A DNA stretch of 64,000 bases, from positions 53,275-117,274 of the forward strand of contig NZ_LQYA01000007.1 of assembly GCF_001531445.1 (NCBI RefSeq). Direction: 5' to 3'. Source of the stretch: Sporosarcina koreensis. Lineage in GTDB: Bacteria > Bacillota > Bacilli > Bacillales_A > Planococcaceae. Positions 54,052 to 62,866 of the stretch are shown here, piece by piece (position 1 is the stretch's first letter; each line of letters starts with the position of its first letter). The notes under the pieces were generated by a model, which was given only the letters and a program-made list of their open reading frames with translations, ran no database searches and was not told where the DNA came from. The position numbers and the translations under genes were made by a program.

Positions 54052-55563
54052 TTAGTTAGTTTGCTGTTTTTTCTTTCCGTATCGTTCCATTAAAATTGGT
54101 GTCAGTACTCCAATAATTGTGATGATAATTAAAATCAAACTTACTGGACGCTCAATAAATGCCAGCATTGTATTCTCTCCATGCAATTGCACACTTCGTA
54201 GAAGTTCCTTGTCCGCAATTGGCCCTAAAATTAAACCGAGGACAACTGCAATAATTGGATATTTATTTTTTCGTAAATACCACCCAATTAACCCGAAGAT
54301 GAATACTAAGAATGCGTCAAAAATCATATTTCGTACCGCAAATGATCCAATCAAAGCAAAAGTGATGATGATGGGCACTAATATGTTGTTTGGAATGTTA
54401 ATAATTTTTCCTGCAAGCATCGCGATAATTGCTCCAACGACGAGCAACAAGATAACTTGAATCACGACAGAGAAAATGATGCCATAGAGTACTTCACTAT
54501 TGTCAATGAACAATCGCGGTCCAGGAACCCATCCTTGCATAATGATTGCACCTAACAACATCGCTGTTGAAGCGCTTCCGGGGATTCCGAGAACGAGCAT
54601 CGTAGCTAATGCGCCGCCTTCGGACGCATTGTTTGCGGATTCCGCAGCGACGAGTCCTTCTTCACTGCCTTTTCCGAATTCCGCCTTCTTTTTCGAGAAT
54701 CTTTTTGCTTCGTTATAACTGACAAGGCTTGCAATTGTTGATCCCGCCGCAGGCAAAGCACCGATGAAGACTCCGATGGAACCTGAACGAAGAAGGTTGA
54801 ATGGATACTTATATACTCTTTTAATTCCCGACAGAATCTGAGATGAATAACTTTGCTCAATAACCCCTTCTTGCTTATTTGATACATATTTCTTATCCGC
54901 TAAAACAAAAAGCTCAGACACGGCAAATAAGCCTATTAATGCAGGGATCATCGGAATACCGTCAAGTAGCTGAACATTGCCGAATGTACCACGCATTGCA
55001 CCCGTACTCGTCATTCCAACAGTGCCTAGCAATATACCGAATAATCCACCATAGATTGATTTGATAAAGCCTCCTTCTTGGATAGACGAAATGATAGTTA
55101 GACCAAAGACCGCAATGATAAACATCTCTGTTGGACCAAATTTCAATGCAAAAGATGCAAGTGGTTGAATAATGATCAGTAGCACAATGGCTCCAATTAA
55201 CCCACCGGTAGAAGAGGCACCAATTGCAAGCCCCAAAGCTTTTCCGGATAATCCTCTTTTCGTCATTGCGTACCCATCTAGCGTAGTAGCAACCGCTGCC
55301 GGAGATCCAGGTGTATTAATAAGGATAGCTGTAATGGCTCCTCCAAATAGTCCACCCGTATAAATGGAAATCAGAAAGACGAAAGCAGGTAACGGGTCCA
55401 TTGTAAAAGTCAGTGGAAGCATTAAGGCTATTCCTAAAGAACCTGTCAACCCGGGGATTGCACCTAAAGTGACCCCGAATGCCAATCCGACGATAATGAG
55501 AAGGAAGTTGGACCAACTCATAAATAAGGAGATACCTTCAAGCAATGTATTCCAATCTATCAT
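54052..55563 (-). CDS. Tripartite tricarboxylate transporter large subunit, TctA family
   Basis: The 503-residue protein has about 12 membrane segments and the TctA motifs GLAFGVTLGAIPGLTGSLGIALMLPLTF, GGAITAILINTPGSPAAVATTLDGYAM and ALPAAGSTIASLVSYNEAKRFS. With TctB and the binding protein TctC it imports carboxylates such as citrate by ion coupling. The TctB stop is directly adjacent to its start. Confidence 0.94.
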   Translation of the reverse strand: MIDWNTLLEGISLFMSWSNFLLIIVGLAFGVTLGAIPGLTGSLGIALMLPLTFTMDPLPAFVFLISIYTGGLFGGAITAILINTPGSPAAVATTLDGYAMTKRGLSGKALGLAIGASSTGGLIGAIVLLIIIQPLASFALKFGPTEMFIIAVFGLTIISSIQEGGFIKSIYGGLFGILLGTVGMTSTGAMRGTFGNVQLLDGIPMIPALIGLFAVSELFVLADKKYVSNKQEGVIEQSYSSQILSGIKRVYKYPFNLLRSGSIGVFIGALPAAGSTIASLVSYNEAKRFSKKKAEFGKGSEEGLVAAESANNASEGGALATMLVLGIPGSASTAMLLGAIIMQGWVPGPRLFIDNSEVLYGIIFSVVIQVILLLVVGAIIAMLAGKIINIPNNILVPIIITFALIGSFAVRNMIFDAFLVFIFGLIGWYLRKNKYPIIAVVLGLILGPIADKELLRSVQLHGENTMLAFIERPVSLILIIITIIGVLTPILMERYGKKKQQTN

Positions 55564-56055
55564 TTATAGAACCCCCTCAATTAGGATGCCTATTGGCAAT
55601 GGGATACCCAATAAAATATCGAAAAATAGGTAAAGCAATCCAGTAGCGATAATTGAAAAGATAATGGGAAACAACCTAGATTTCGTACCCAGAATCCACA
55701 TAAGTGCTGGAAGAAATAGGATCGTTGAAATGATAAAACCAATGTAATTCAATAAAATTAGGTATATCATGACGGATATCATAAAGAACCCAACTTTTTT
55801 CGTAAGTCTATAAGAATCGCCGTCTCCTTCAACTTCTTCCGAATCGTGAATAGTTTTCTTAGCTTCGCGGATCTCCTGCCAAATAATGATCGGATAAAGG
55901 ATGACCATAATCCAGAATACAGGGCTGATCAATAACCGATCGTGCGGATTCTTTAAATCTTTCACATCAAAGAAATAGATAACAGCTAGTATAAGAATTG
56001 ATGTCGCGACGATGATTCGGTGAATGAAAGGACCATTCGAAAATGTTTTTTGCAA
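55564..56055 (-). CDS. Tripartite tricarboxylate transporter small subunit, TctB family
   Basis: This 163-residue, four-helix membrane protein of the TctB family stands in the usual order between TctC and TctA. A TTG start at 56055 with AGGGGGTG upstream is chosen because an in-frame GTG at 56064 would overlap that site. Sequence conservation is low, as usual for TctB; position supports the call. Confidence 0.85.
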   Translation of the reverse strand: MQKTFSNGPFIHRIIVATSILILAVIYFFDVKDLKNPHDRLLISPVFWIMVILYPIIIWQEIREAKKTIHDSEEVEGDGDSYRLTKKVGFFMISVMIYLILLNYIGFIISTILFLPALMWILGTKSRLFPIIFSIIATGLLYLFFDILLGIPLPIGILIEGVL

Positions 56056-56113
56056 AACTTGCACCCCCTAGTGCGTGCTGAAGGGACAGGTTACCATCCC
56101 TTCAACCCTGTTC

Positions 56114-57139
56114 TTAATTGTTGTTCAGAACGTCCTTATAATCATTTAAAAGACTATGCAAGGATTGGTTAAGTTCGTCACTTTCCTCAGGTCCACGGTA
56201 TTCACTGACAGCTTCCGCGTTAATATCCTTAATGAATTGTTGGTACTCAACACTTTCATAAACAGTTTGATATGCTTTGGAAAGTTGGTCGAATAATTCC
56301 GGATGCTTTTCTTTTAATGAACTATGTGTCGCCAAGAAACGGACAGACCCCACTTTTGGCACTTCTACATTGTAAGGTTTCAATGCTTCATTGATCGGCT
56401 CTGCATCTGGCCATAAATCCATTACTTCGTCAGAAGCAACCGCCAAGACCCGGACATTATCCGCAATTGCATTATCACCTAAGGCATTTCCAATCATAAA
56501 GTCAACATGATTACCCAATAGCGCATTACGCATTTCACCGCCGCCGTCATAAAAGACAGGATTCAACTGGATGCCAAGCTTGTCCTCTAGTAAGACGCCT
56601 GTTAGGTGGAGCGGCCCGCCGTGAACTGTCGAGTAACTCAATTTCCCTGGATTGTCGCTCGCATATTCAATCAAATCGCCGAACGTTTGAAACTGTGAAT
56701 CTTTTGGAACAGTAATCGTAACCGGATCGAACTGTTCAATATTCACCATTGAAAAATCGTCGATATCATAGCCCGCATCTTGTAGTAAAATACTTGCGCT
56801 CAAATACAACTGTGTTCCACCGAACAGGACAGAACCATCGTCTTTCGAATTCACAAATATCGTTGTCCCCACTTGTGTCGCTGCTCCAGGCCGGTTGTCA
56901 ATTGTAATCTTCGTATCCAATTCCTTCTCAAGCGACTTTGCAATCACACGCATCATGCTATCCAAACTGCCGCCAGCATCAAATGGCAAAATTAATGTCG
57001 TATTTCGATGTGGCCACTTTTCATCCTCTTTTTTCGATGCCACGGCCTTGGAACCGTTTTCATTAGAACCACAACCGACCAATGCAAGCATTAAAACAAG
57101 CAACATACTTAAGAAAATACCCCTACGCTTAAAACCCAT
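56114..57139 (-). CDS. Tripartite tricarboxylate transporter substrate-binding lipoprotein, TctC family
   Basis: The 341-residue lipoprotein has a lipobox LALVGCGSNE and TctC (Bug-type) features: LILPFDAGGSLDSMMRVIAKSLEKEL, NRPGAATQVGTTIFVNSKDDG. It captures a carboxylate outside the cell. Of two in-frame ATGs (57145 and 57139), the latter has the better distance to AGGAGG. It is the first gene of the operon, with the GntR-type palindrome about 60 bases upstream. Confidence 0.92.
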   Translation of the reverse strand: MGFKRRGIFLSMLLVLMLALVGCGSNENGSKAVASKKEDEKWPHRNTTLILPFDAGGSLDSMMRVIAKSLEKELDTKITIDNRPGAATQVGTTIFVNSKDDGSVLFGGTQLYLSASILLQDAGYDIDDFSMVNIEQFDPVTITVPKDSQFQTFGDLIEYASDNPGKLSYSTVHGGPLHLTGVLLEDKLGIQLNPVFYDGGGEMRNALLGNHVDFMIGNALGDNAIADNVRVLAVASDEVMDLWPDAEPINEALKPYNVEVPKVGSVRFLATHSSLKEKHPELFDQLSKAYQTVYESVEYQQFIKDINAEAVSEYRGPEESDELNQSLHSLLNDYKDVLNNN

Positions 57140-57200
57140 ATCCATTCTCCTCCTAGTTGTATTGATAGAAAATTTCTAATTACACGATAAACAATATCAT

Positions 57201-57220
57201 ATTGTATACAATTGTACAAT
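57201..57220. promoter_or_regulatory. GntR-type operator upstream of the tct operon
   Basis: ATTGTATACAAT (57201-57212) overlaps ATTGTACAAT (57211-57220); both are perfect palindromes. This form is common for FCD-type GntR regulators. The gene at 50172-50873 in the same operon is the likely binder. Confidence 0.6.
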
Positions 57221-57260
57221 ATGAAATTTAGGATGCTTGAAATTCGTTTTGCTAGTGTCT

Positions 57261-57416
57261 GTCTCGTGCCTGTGCAGAGCACTACTCAGTTTATTCACTA
57301 CAACTGTATATTGTTGAAATGGAAAATCCGACCTAGTCGTTATTGGTTAGATTTTCATTGAATATTCATACCGAACGATGAATTACCATAAATACGTGAT
57401 GCACAGGCACCAAGAC
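57261..57416. repeat. Inverted-repeat-bounded segment, MITE-like
   Basis: GTCTCGTGCCTGTGCA (57261-57276) is the inverse of TGCACAGGCACCAAGAC (57400-57416) apart from one bulged base. The 123-base interior has no gene. Small non-autonomous elements and REP-like sequences with such ends occur in Bacillales. Rest of the 57140-57548 gap holds the operator at 57201-57220 and no supported gene. Confidence 0.4.
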
Positions 57417-57548
57417 AATGTCCATCACCCCTTAAAAATACCTAGTTAAATGTTTTTAAAAATATTCGTGCAATTAGTGGTGAGCATGATAGAATTAATT
57501 CAAAGTACGGAAATCAGAAAAATTCAACACTGGAAAGGATGAATGTAA

Positions 57549-58865
57549 TTGAGCCAATGGGGAAAATTTGAAGCATTCGTTGAAGAGCTTATGGAAACCG
57601 AGCAAATACCGGGTGTAGCGGTCGCGCTTTCTGAAAATGGGAAGATTATTTACAAAAAAGGCTTTGGGAAAAGTGATGTAGAAACCAATGAGCCTGTCAC
57701 GGCAGAAACGATTTTTGGGATCGCCTCGGTTACAAAATCATTCACTGCGCTTGCTATTATGAAGCTGGTGGAGGAAGGAAAGTTACAGCTGGATGATGCG
57801 GTTACTGTGTATCTTCCCAATTTTCGATTGAGTGGTTATGACAATATTGAAGATATCAAGATCCATCATCTTCTATCCCACACATCAGGAATTGCGACGA
57901 TGAAAAGGATGGAACAATTAAATGGATTTGAAGAACATCTTTGCTATATAAATGAAATCGAACGAACCTGCTTGGGGAAACCTGGGGAGTATATTTGCTA
58001 TAACAATGATATGTTTCTGCTTCTCGGCGCGATTATTGAAAAGGTAACTGGAGAAAATTATCAGGATTTTATTCATAAGCTGCTATTGGACCCTTTGAAG
58101 ATGAATCGAACAACTTACAGTCTTCGGGAATTACATAACTTTGAAAATGTAACGATGCCCTATATTTTAGAAGACGGAAAAGTAGTAGCGTGTGAGTGGC
58201 CAACTTTAGGGAACTATGCAGTCGGCGGTGGCATTCGATCCACGGTGACTGATTTGCTTCAGTATGGAAACGTATTTGTCGGCGCGCTTGAAAAGGAATT
58301 AATCGGGCAATCATATCTTTCAAAAATGGCAGAACCTGTTCATCGCATAAGTGGCAATAGCTTTTATGGATATGGTCTACAAACGACTCCTCATTATTCC
58401 GGTGTGACTGTAGTCGAACATGGTGGGGGCCAACCGGGTGTATCGTCCAACTTCGGCTTCATTCCTGAGCGAGGAATTGTAGCAGCCGTCTTAACAAATA
58501 GGAGTGATGTAAGTGCAAATGCCATTTGGCTTGCAGCCATTAATACCGCGCTGGATCTGCCGATTGTTCAAAAGCGAAGTACAGAGCAGTACTATGACAT
58601 AAATCCGAAACAGCTCCAGCGCATGGTCGGCACATACCGATCGGGAGAGGGAACCGAAGTTGACATCTCTTTGGAACATCAAACGATAACGGCAACTGTT
58701 TCAGGTAAGACCTATGAACTTCGAGCTAGTGATGAAAGAACTTTGGTTTTGCTGCCTATTGAAAAGCCGATACGTTTCTTTTTTGATGGAGAAAACGATG
58801 CATGGGCAATTTTCCTAGGGCTTCGAATGTTGGTGAGAAGCACAAGTCTTGCATCTGTAAGATAA
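57549..58865 (+). CDS. Serine hydrolase, class C beta-lactamase-like family
   Basis: The 438-residue protein has the SxxK motif SVTK (Ser60, Lys63), a YxN equivalent (CYNND) and HGGGQPG in place of KTG, typical of the beta-lactamase/D-Ala carboxypeptidase/esterase group. The C-terminal about 100 residues form a lipocalin-like domain common in this family. No signal peptide is seen, so it appears cytoplasmic. A TTG start at 57549 with AAAGGATG upstream. It may hydrolyse a peptide or amide imported by the downstream transporter; this is inference. Not evidence of drug resistance by itself. Confidence 0.88.
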   Translation: MSQWGKFEAFVEELMETEQIPGVAVALSENGKIIYKKGFGKSDVETNEPVTAETIFGIASVTKSFTALAIMKLVEEGKLQLDDAVTVYLPNFRLSGYDNIEDIKIHHLLSHTSGIATMKRMEQLNGFEEHLCYINEIERTCLGKPGEYICYNNDMFLLLGAIIEKVTGENYQDFIHKLLLDPLKMNRTTYSLRELHNFENVTMPYILEDGKVVACEWPTLGNYAVGGGIRSTVTDLLQYGNVFVGALEKELIGQSYLSKMAEPVHRISGNSFYGYGLQTTPHYSGVTVVEHGGGQPGVSSNFGFIPERGIVAAVLTNRSDVSANAIWLAAINTALDLPIVQKRSTEQYYDINPKQLQRMVGTYRSGEGTEVDISLEHQTITATVSGKTYELRASDERTLVLLPIEKPIRFFFDGENDAWAIFLGLRMLVRSTSLASVR

Positions 58866-58941
58866 GAACACGTAAAAGAACATTGCACTTAAGGTATGAA
58901 AATAATGACTAGTCATCTAGCGGCCTGGAGGATTGATTGGA

Positions 58942-60243
58942 TTGAAGATTCGTTTAGGTGTTATTGGGCCTTATGACTCGATTGAGATTGTAAAAAAAGC
59001 AGTGATGGAATTTGATGAAATCACACTTCTGCCTTTTCCGTATGAAGAGATGGAAGAGACGGAAAAAATTATATTGGAAAACAGGAGATTTGTGGACCAA
59101 TGGTTTTTTTCTGGGCAAGCTCCCTATTACTATGCCGTTACAAATGACTTGATTCGAGAAGAAGAAGGCAGTTTTGCACCTTTGAACAGTAATAGTATTT
59201 ATAAGACGCTTTTGGAGGCGCAGTTACAGGAGAAGAAAGTTTTCAAAAGCATCAGTCTCGATACAGTACAGGAGACTGAAGTCGAAATTAAGGGATCTAA
59301 CATGTCAATGGAGCTTCATACGTTTCCATATAGCGGGTATTTGCCGATACAGGATATTATTGATTTTCATCTGAAGTTATACCGTGAAGGAAAAGTGGAG
59401 GTAGCAGTCACATGTGTGAAGACGGTGTATAACACATTGAAGGAACTGGGAATTCCATGCTACCGGGTAGCCCCGGATATTATTGCGGTCCGGTTGATTA
59501 TCCAGTATTTGAAGCAAAGAGGCGTATCCCAATGGTATCGAAAAGCGCAAATTGCAATTCTTGGAGTTGAAATCTTTCAATCGGATTGGGAAGGGCAGTA
59601 CTCCTATAAAATAAAATATCAGGAATTGGAACTGAAAAAATTACTGCTGAATTATTCCGAACGGATTAATGGATCGTTTGTGGAAATCGGGGATGGACGT
59701 TATTTTATCTATACGACCAGAGGAGAGGTTGAGCTCCAATTGAATGAAGACTCTCTTTTTAAACTGATCGAGAGGACTGATTTGCAGAGTAAATTGCATA
59801 TCCGTATTGGTTTGGGATATGGTGCCACCTCATTGGAGGCGGAGCAGAATGCTCGTTTAGCGACACAATACGCGAGGGCAAAGAAGGAACAAAGTATTGT
59901 CATTATGGATGAGAATAAAAAGGTTACAGAATATGGCGGAGATGAAAAGCCGCTATCGTATAAAAACCGGATGTTGAGCGAAGAGTGGAATGAAATGTTG
60001 AGAGAGGCTACTATTAGTCCTGCAACAGTTGATAGGATTCAATCGATGGCTCTTCATTACAAGAAAACGCAGCTTACCTCAAAAGAGCTTGCTTTGTGGT
60101 TGAATAGCACTGAGCGTAATGCGAGAAGGATTTTGACGGAATTAGAAAGTGTTGAGTTAGCCAAAGTTGTTGGTGAAGAACAATCGGGACAACGAGGAAG
60201 ACCTCGGAAGGTTTATGAATTGCAGTTCATGGAAGATGAATAA
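58942..60243 (+). CDS. Transcriptional regulator with GTP-cyclohydrolase-III-like domain
   Basis: The 433-residue protein has an N-terminal sensor-like region (about 1-190), a palm-type domain with IRIGLGYGATSLEAEQNARLA (about 287-307) recalling GTP cyclohydrolase III and GGDEF/nucleotide-cyclase folds, and a C-terminal winged helix (LTSKELALWLNSTERNARRI, about 378-397, then GQRGRPRKVYEL). The catalytic residues of the cyclohydrolase are not clear, so a ligand-sensing role is more likely. A TTG start at 58942 lies about 10 bases past GGAGG. It is encoded just upstream of the amidohydrolase and transporter and probably controls them through the motif ATTAACGGAATG. Confidence 0.75.
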   Translation: MKIRLGVIGPYDSIEIVKKAVMEFDEITLLPFPYEEMEETEKIILENRRFVDQWFFSGQAPYYYAVTNDLIREEEGSFAPLNSNSIYKTLLEAQLQEKKVFKSISLDTVQETEVEIKGSNMSMELHTFPYSGYLPIQDIIDFHLKLYREGKVEVAVTCVKTVYNTLKELGIPCYRVAPDIIAVRLIIQYLKQRGVSQWYRKAQIAILGVEIFQSDWEGQYSYKIKYQELELKKLLLNYSERINGSFVEIGDGRYFIYTTRGEVELQLNEDSLFKLIERTDLQSKLHIRIGLGYGATSLEAEQNARLATQYARAKKEQSIVIMDENKKVTEYGGDEKPLSYKNRMLSEEWNEMLREATISPATVDRIQSMALHYKKTQLTSKELALWLNSTERNARRILTELESVELAKVVGEEQSGQRGRPRKVYELQFMEDE

Positions 60244-60264
60244 TAGGTTTCAACTGACTACGTT

Positions 60265-60321
60265 ACTAATATCCGCTAACAATCGATATTCATTGATTGT
60301 TGCCGATGTTAGTATTTTTTT
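60265..60321 (+). terminator. Terminator after the regulator gene
   Basis: ACTAATATCCGCTAACAATC (60265-60284) pairs with GATTGTTGCCGATGTTAGT (60295-60313) with a bulge, then TATTTTTTT. Confidence 0.8.
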
Positions 60322-60336
60322 ATTTGATTGAGTGTA

Positions 60337-60380
60337 TTGACAATTTAGTAAATCAGAATTATCATTAACGGAATGATAAT
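60337..60380 (+). promoter_or_regulatory. Promoter with overlapping operator of the amidohydrolase gene
   Basis: TTGACA (60337-60342), 17 bases, TATCAT (60360-60365). The -10 lies in an inverted repeat ATTATCATT (60358-60366), 5 bases, AATGATAAT (60372-60380). The core ATTAACGGAATG (60364-60375) recurs at 61852-61863. A repressor site for the adjacent regulator is likely. Confidence 0.65.
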
Positions 60381-60428
60381 GGATAATTTCCTTTAATAGT
60401 CACTGATATTCAGAAAGTGGGTTGTAGT

Positions 60429-61754
60429 ATGACTGAACATAAAACTTCTGCATTCGTAAGTGATGTAATACCTATGATGGTAAAATGGCGCCGCGATTTT
60501 CATAAATATGCGGAACCTGGTTGGTTGGAATTCAGATCGGCATCCAATATAGCGAATAGACTTGAAGCATTTGGCTTTACCATTCAAGCAGGGAAGGAAG
60601 TCATCAATTCCGACTATCGTATGGGCGTGCCTTCATCGAAAATAATATCTGAACATGAAGCGCTTGCGCTTGCAGAAGGTGCGGATGAAAAATGGATGCG
60701 CTTCTTTGCTGGAGGATATACCGGTATTGTTGGAACAATCCATGCGAAGCGGCCTGGACCTGTTATTGGTATCCGGTTTGACATGGATGCCCTTAACATC
60801 CAGGAAAGCTCCGATTCGAGCCATCTCCCTGTTGCAAATGGATACGCTTCCATTCATGAAGGTGTGATGCACGCTTGTGGCCATGATGCTCATATGTCAA
60901 TCGGCTTGGCAGTGGCAAAATATATTTCGGATCATCGAGATGAATTGGCTGGGACTTATAAATTGATTTTCCAGCCTGCTGAAGAAGGGGTTCGTGGTGC
61001 GAAGTCAATGGTTGCGGCGGGTGTCGTGGACGATATTGATATTTTCCTAACATCTCATGTTGGTATTGGTGTCGATCTTGGAACGGTTGTCAGCGGCATT
61101 AATAATTTTCTTGCTACGACAAAATTCAATGTAGTTTTCAACGGTAAAGCATCACATGCAGGCGGATCTCCGGAAGAAGGGAGAAACGCATTACTGGCTG
61201 CGTCTTCCGCTACTCTGAATCTTCATGGTATTCCTAGACATAGCAGAGGGCAATCACAAATAAATGTAGGAAAGTTGCATTCGGGATCGGGAAGAAACAT
61301 TATCCCATCAACAGCTGCAATGGAAGTGGAAACACGTGGAGAAACGACGGAAATCAATGAGTACATGATGACGAAGGCTACCAAAATTATTAGAGGAGCC
61401 GCGGAAATGTACGAAGTCGATTATGAAATTGATATTGTCGGGGCAGCAAAGACAAGTTGTTCGAGCGAGCAATTAAAAACCTACATACATGACTCTTTAA
61501 GGAATGTAAAAGGTGTCGACAAAGTTTTGGATCGCGCACCCTTTCCGATCGGGTCTGAAGATGCCACATATATGATGAATAAAGTAATTGAACAAGGCGG
61601 TCTTGCTTCGTATATGATTTTCGGAACTACGCTTGCTGCAGGCCATCATCATGAAAAGTTTGACATCGATGAAGAAGTGATGGGAATCGGTTTAGCTTCG
61701 TATATAGGAATACTTGAAGGAATTGAATGTAGTGGTTTTCAAAAAATTCGATAA
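60429..61754 (+). CDS. M20-family amidohydrolase, AbgA-like
   Basis: The 441-residue dinuclear metallopeptidase of the M20/amidohydrolase group has HACGHDAHM, QPAEEGVRGAKSM, GSEDATYMM and AGHHHEKFD, giving the metal ligands. The long N-terminal part before the first metal site (GVPSSKIISEHEALALAEGA) matches aminobenzoyl-glutamate hydrolase subunit A rather than short IAA-amino acid hydrolases. It cleaves an N-acyl amino acid or aminobenzoyl-glutamate-like amide in the cytoplasm. ATG 60429 is chosen; a GTG at 60417 lies in the ribosome binding region. It stands before the third Opp-type transporter. Confidence 0.88.
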   Translation: MTEHKTSAFVSDVIPMMVKWRRDFHKYAEPGWLEFRSASNIANRLEAFGFTIQAGKEVINSDYRMGVPSSKIISEHEALALAEGADEKWMRFFAGGYTGIVGTIHAKRPGPVIGIRFDMDALNIQESSDSSHLPVANGYASIHEGVMHACGHDAHMSIGLAVAKYISDHRDELAGTYKLIFQPAEEGVRGAKSMVAAGVVDDIDIFLTSHVGIGVDLGTVVSGINNFLATTKFNVVFNGKASHAGGSPEEGRNALLAASSATLNLHGIPRHSRGQSQINVGKLHSGSGRNIIPSTAAMEVETRGETTEINEYMMTKATKIIRGAAEMYEVDYEIDIVGAAKTSCSSEQLKTYIHDSLRNVKGVDKVLDRAPFPIGSEDATYMMNKVIEQGGLASYMIFGTTLAAGHHHEKFDIDEEVMGIGLASYIGILEGIECSGFQKIR

Positions 61755-61838
61755 ATTGGACTGATCATTCTGAAACTTCGAGAGGCGAAATTTCATTGAA
61801 ATAAATCAAAAAAACTGAAGACTTTATAAAAAAGCTGT

Positions 61839-61895
61839 GATAATATTAGTAATTAACGGAATGTTTAAGGAAAATAACCTTAATAATTACTAATA
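61839..61895 (+). promoter_or_regulatory. Regulatory region with large inverted repeat before the opp genes
   Basis: A possible -10 GATAAT (61839-61844) is followed by TATTAGTAATTA (61844-61855) and its exact inverse TAATTACTAATA (61884-61895), 28 bases apart, with AAGG/CCTT nested between. The element ATTAACGGAATG (61852-61863) matches the promoter of the amidohydrolase gene. The -35 (TGAAGA, 61816-61821) is weak. Confidence 0.5.
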
Positions 61896-61938
61896 AGTTC
61901 AAGATACTGTGTTTATCTTTTGAAAGAAGGTGCTGTGT

Positions 61939-62865
61939 TTGTACATTGTTAAACGTCTAATAGGAATGTTATTAACGATCTGGATTATAGCGACCCTGAC
62001 TTTTATCGTGATGAAGTTTATTCCAGGAGATCCGTTTGCTTCTGATGCGGATGTTTTTCCAGAAGAAGTGCTAGAAAATTTACGGGCGGCTTATAACTTA
62101 GACAAGCCGGTTCCTGTTCAGTACATCCTGTACATGAAAGATCTAATTACGTTAGATTTAGGAACTTCAATAGTTTCTGATACACGCTCAGTGAATCAAA
62201 TCATTGGTTCAGGCATGGCTGCATCTGCAACAGTCGGCCTTTTGGCAATGGCAATAGCGCTCTTTTTCGGAATATTGCTAGGGGTAGTGGCTGCCATTAA
62301 TCATAATAAGGTGATTGATTATATGTCTATGATTATAGCGATTATTGGTATTTCGATTCCGAACTTCCTTTTGGCTCCACTTCTCATCAAGATTTTTGCG
62401 GTGGATTTGCATCTTCTACCAGTTGCGTCATGGGGAAGCTGGAAGCATGCTATACTTCCGGCGCTTGCACTATCAACGACTCCACTTGCTGTGGTGGCAC
62501 GTTATACTCGCTCGAGTATGTTAGATGTTTTGAATCAAAACTATATGAAAACAGCAGATGCCAAAGGATTATCTACATATAAAATTGTCTTTGAGCATGG
62601 TATTCGAAACGCCATACTTCCAGTAATAACATTCATTGGGCCACTGTTTGTTTCCTTAATTACCGGGACCTTTGTAATTGAAAAGATATTTGCGATTCCA
62701 GGAATAGGAAGATATTTTGTCGACAGCATTTTCAATCGTGACTACCCCGTTATCATGGGAACGACGGTATTTTACAGCGTACTATTAGTTGTCATTTTGT
62801 TCTTGATAGATGTGTCATATCGCTTCATTGACCCGAGAATCAAGCTTACAAGTAAGGAAGGATGA
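61939..62865 (+). CDS. Oligopeptide-type ABC transporter permease, OppB family
   Basis: The 308-residue protein is of normal OppB length and starts YIVKRLIGMLLTIWIIATLTF with FIPGDPF in the usual place; the EAA loop is NYMKTADAKGLSTYKIVFEHGIRNAILP. A TTG at 61939 after AAGGTG is preferred over a GTG at 61930. First gene of the third transporter of this type in the window; its ATPase follows the OppC gene. Confidence 0.92.
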   Translation: MYIVKRLIGMLLTIWIIATLTFIVMKFIPGDPFASDADVFPEEVLENLRAAYNLDKPVPVQYILYMKDLITLDLGTSIVSDTRSVNQIIGSGMAASATVGLLAMAIALFFGILLGVVAAINHNKVIDYMSMIIAIIGISIPNFLLAPLLIKIFAVDLHLLPVASWGSWKHAILPALALSTTPLAVVARYTRSSMLDVLNQNYMKTADAKGLSTYKIVFEHGIRNAILPVITFIGPLFVSLITGTFVIEKIFAIPGIGRYFVDSIFNRDYPVIMGTTVFYSVLLVVILFLIDVSYRFIDPRIKLTSKEG

Positions 62866-62866
62866 C

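Noticed and set aside
57549..58865. True beta-lactamase
   Set aside because: The protein has no signal peptide, and the KTG motif is replaced by HGG. It belongs to the broad esterase/peptidase group of that fold.
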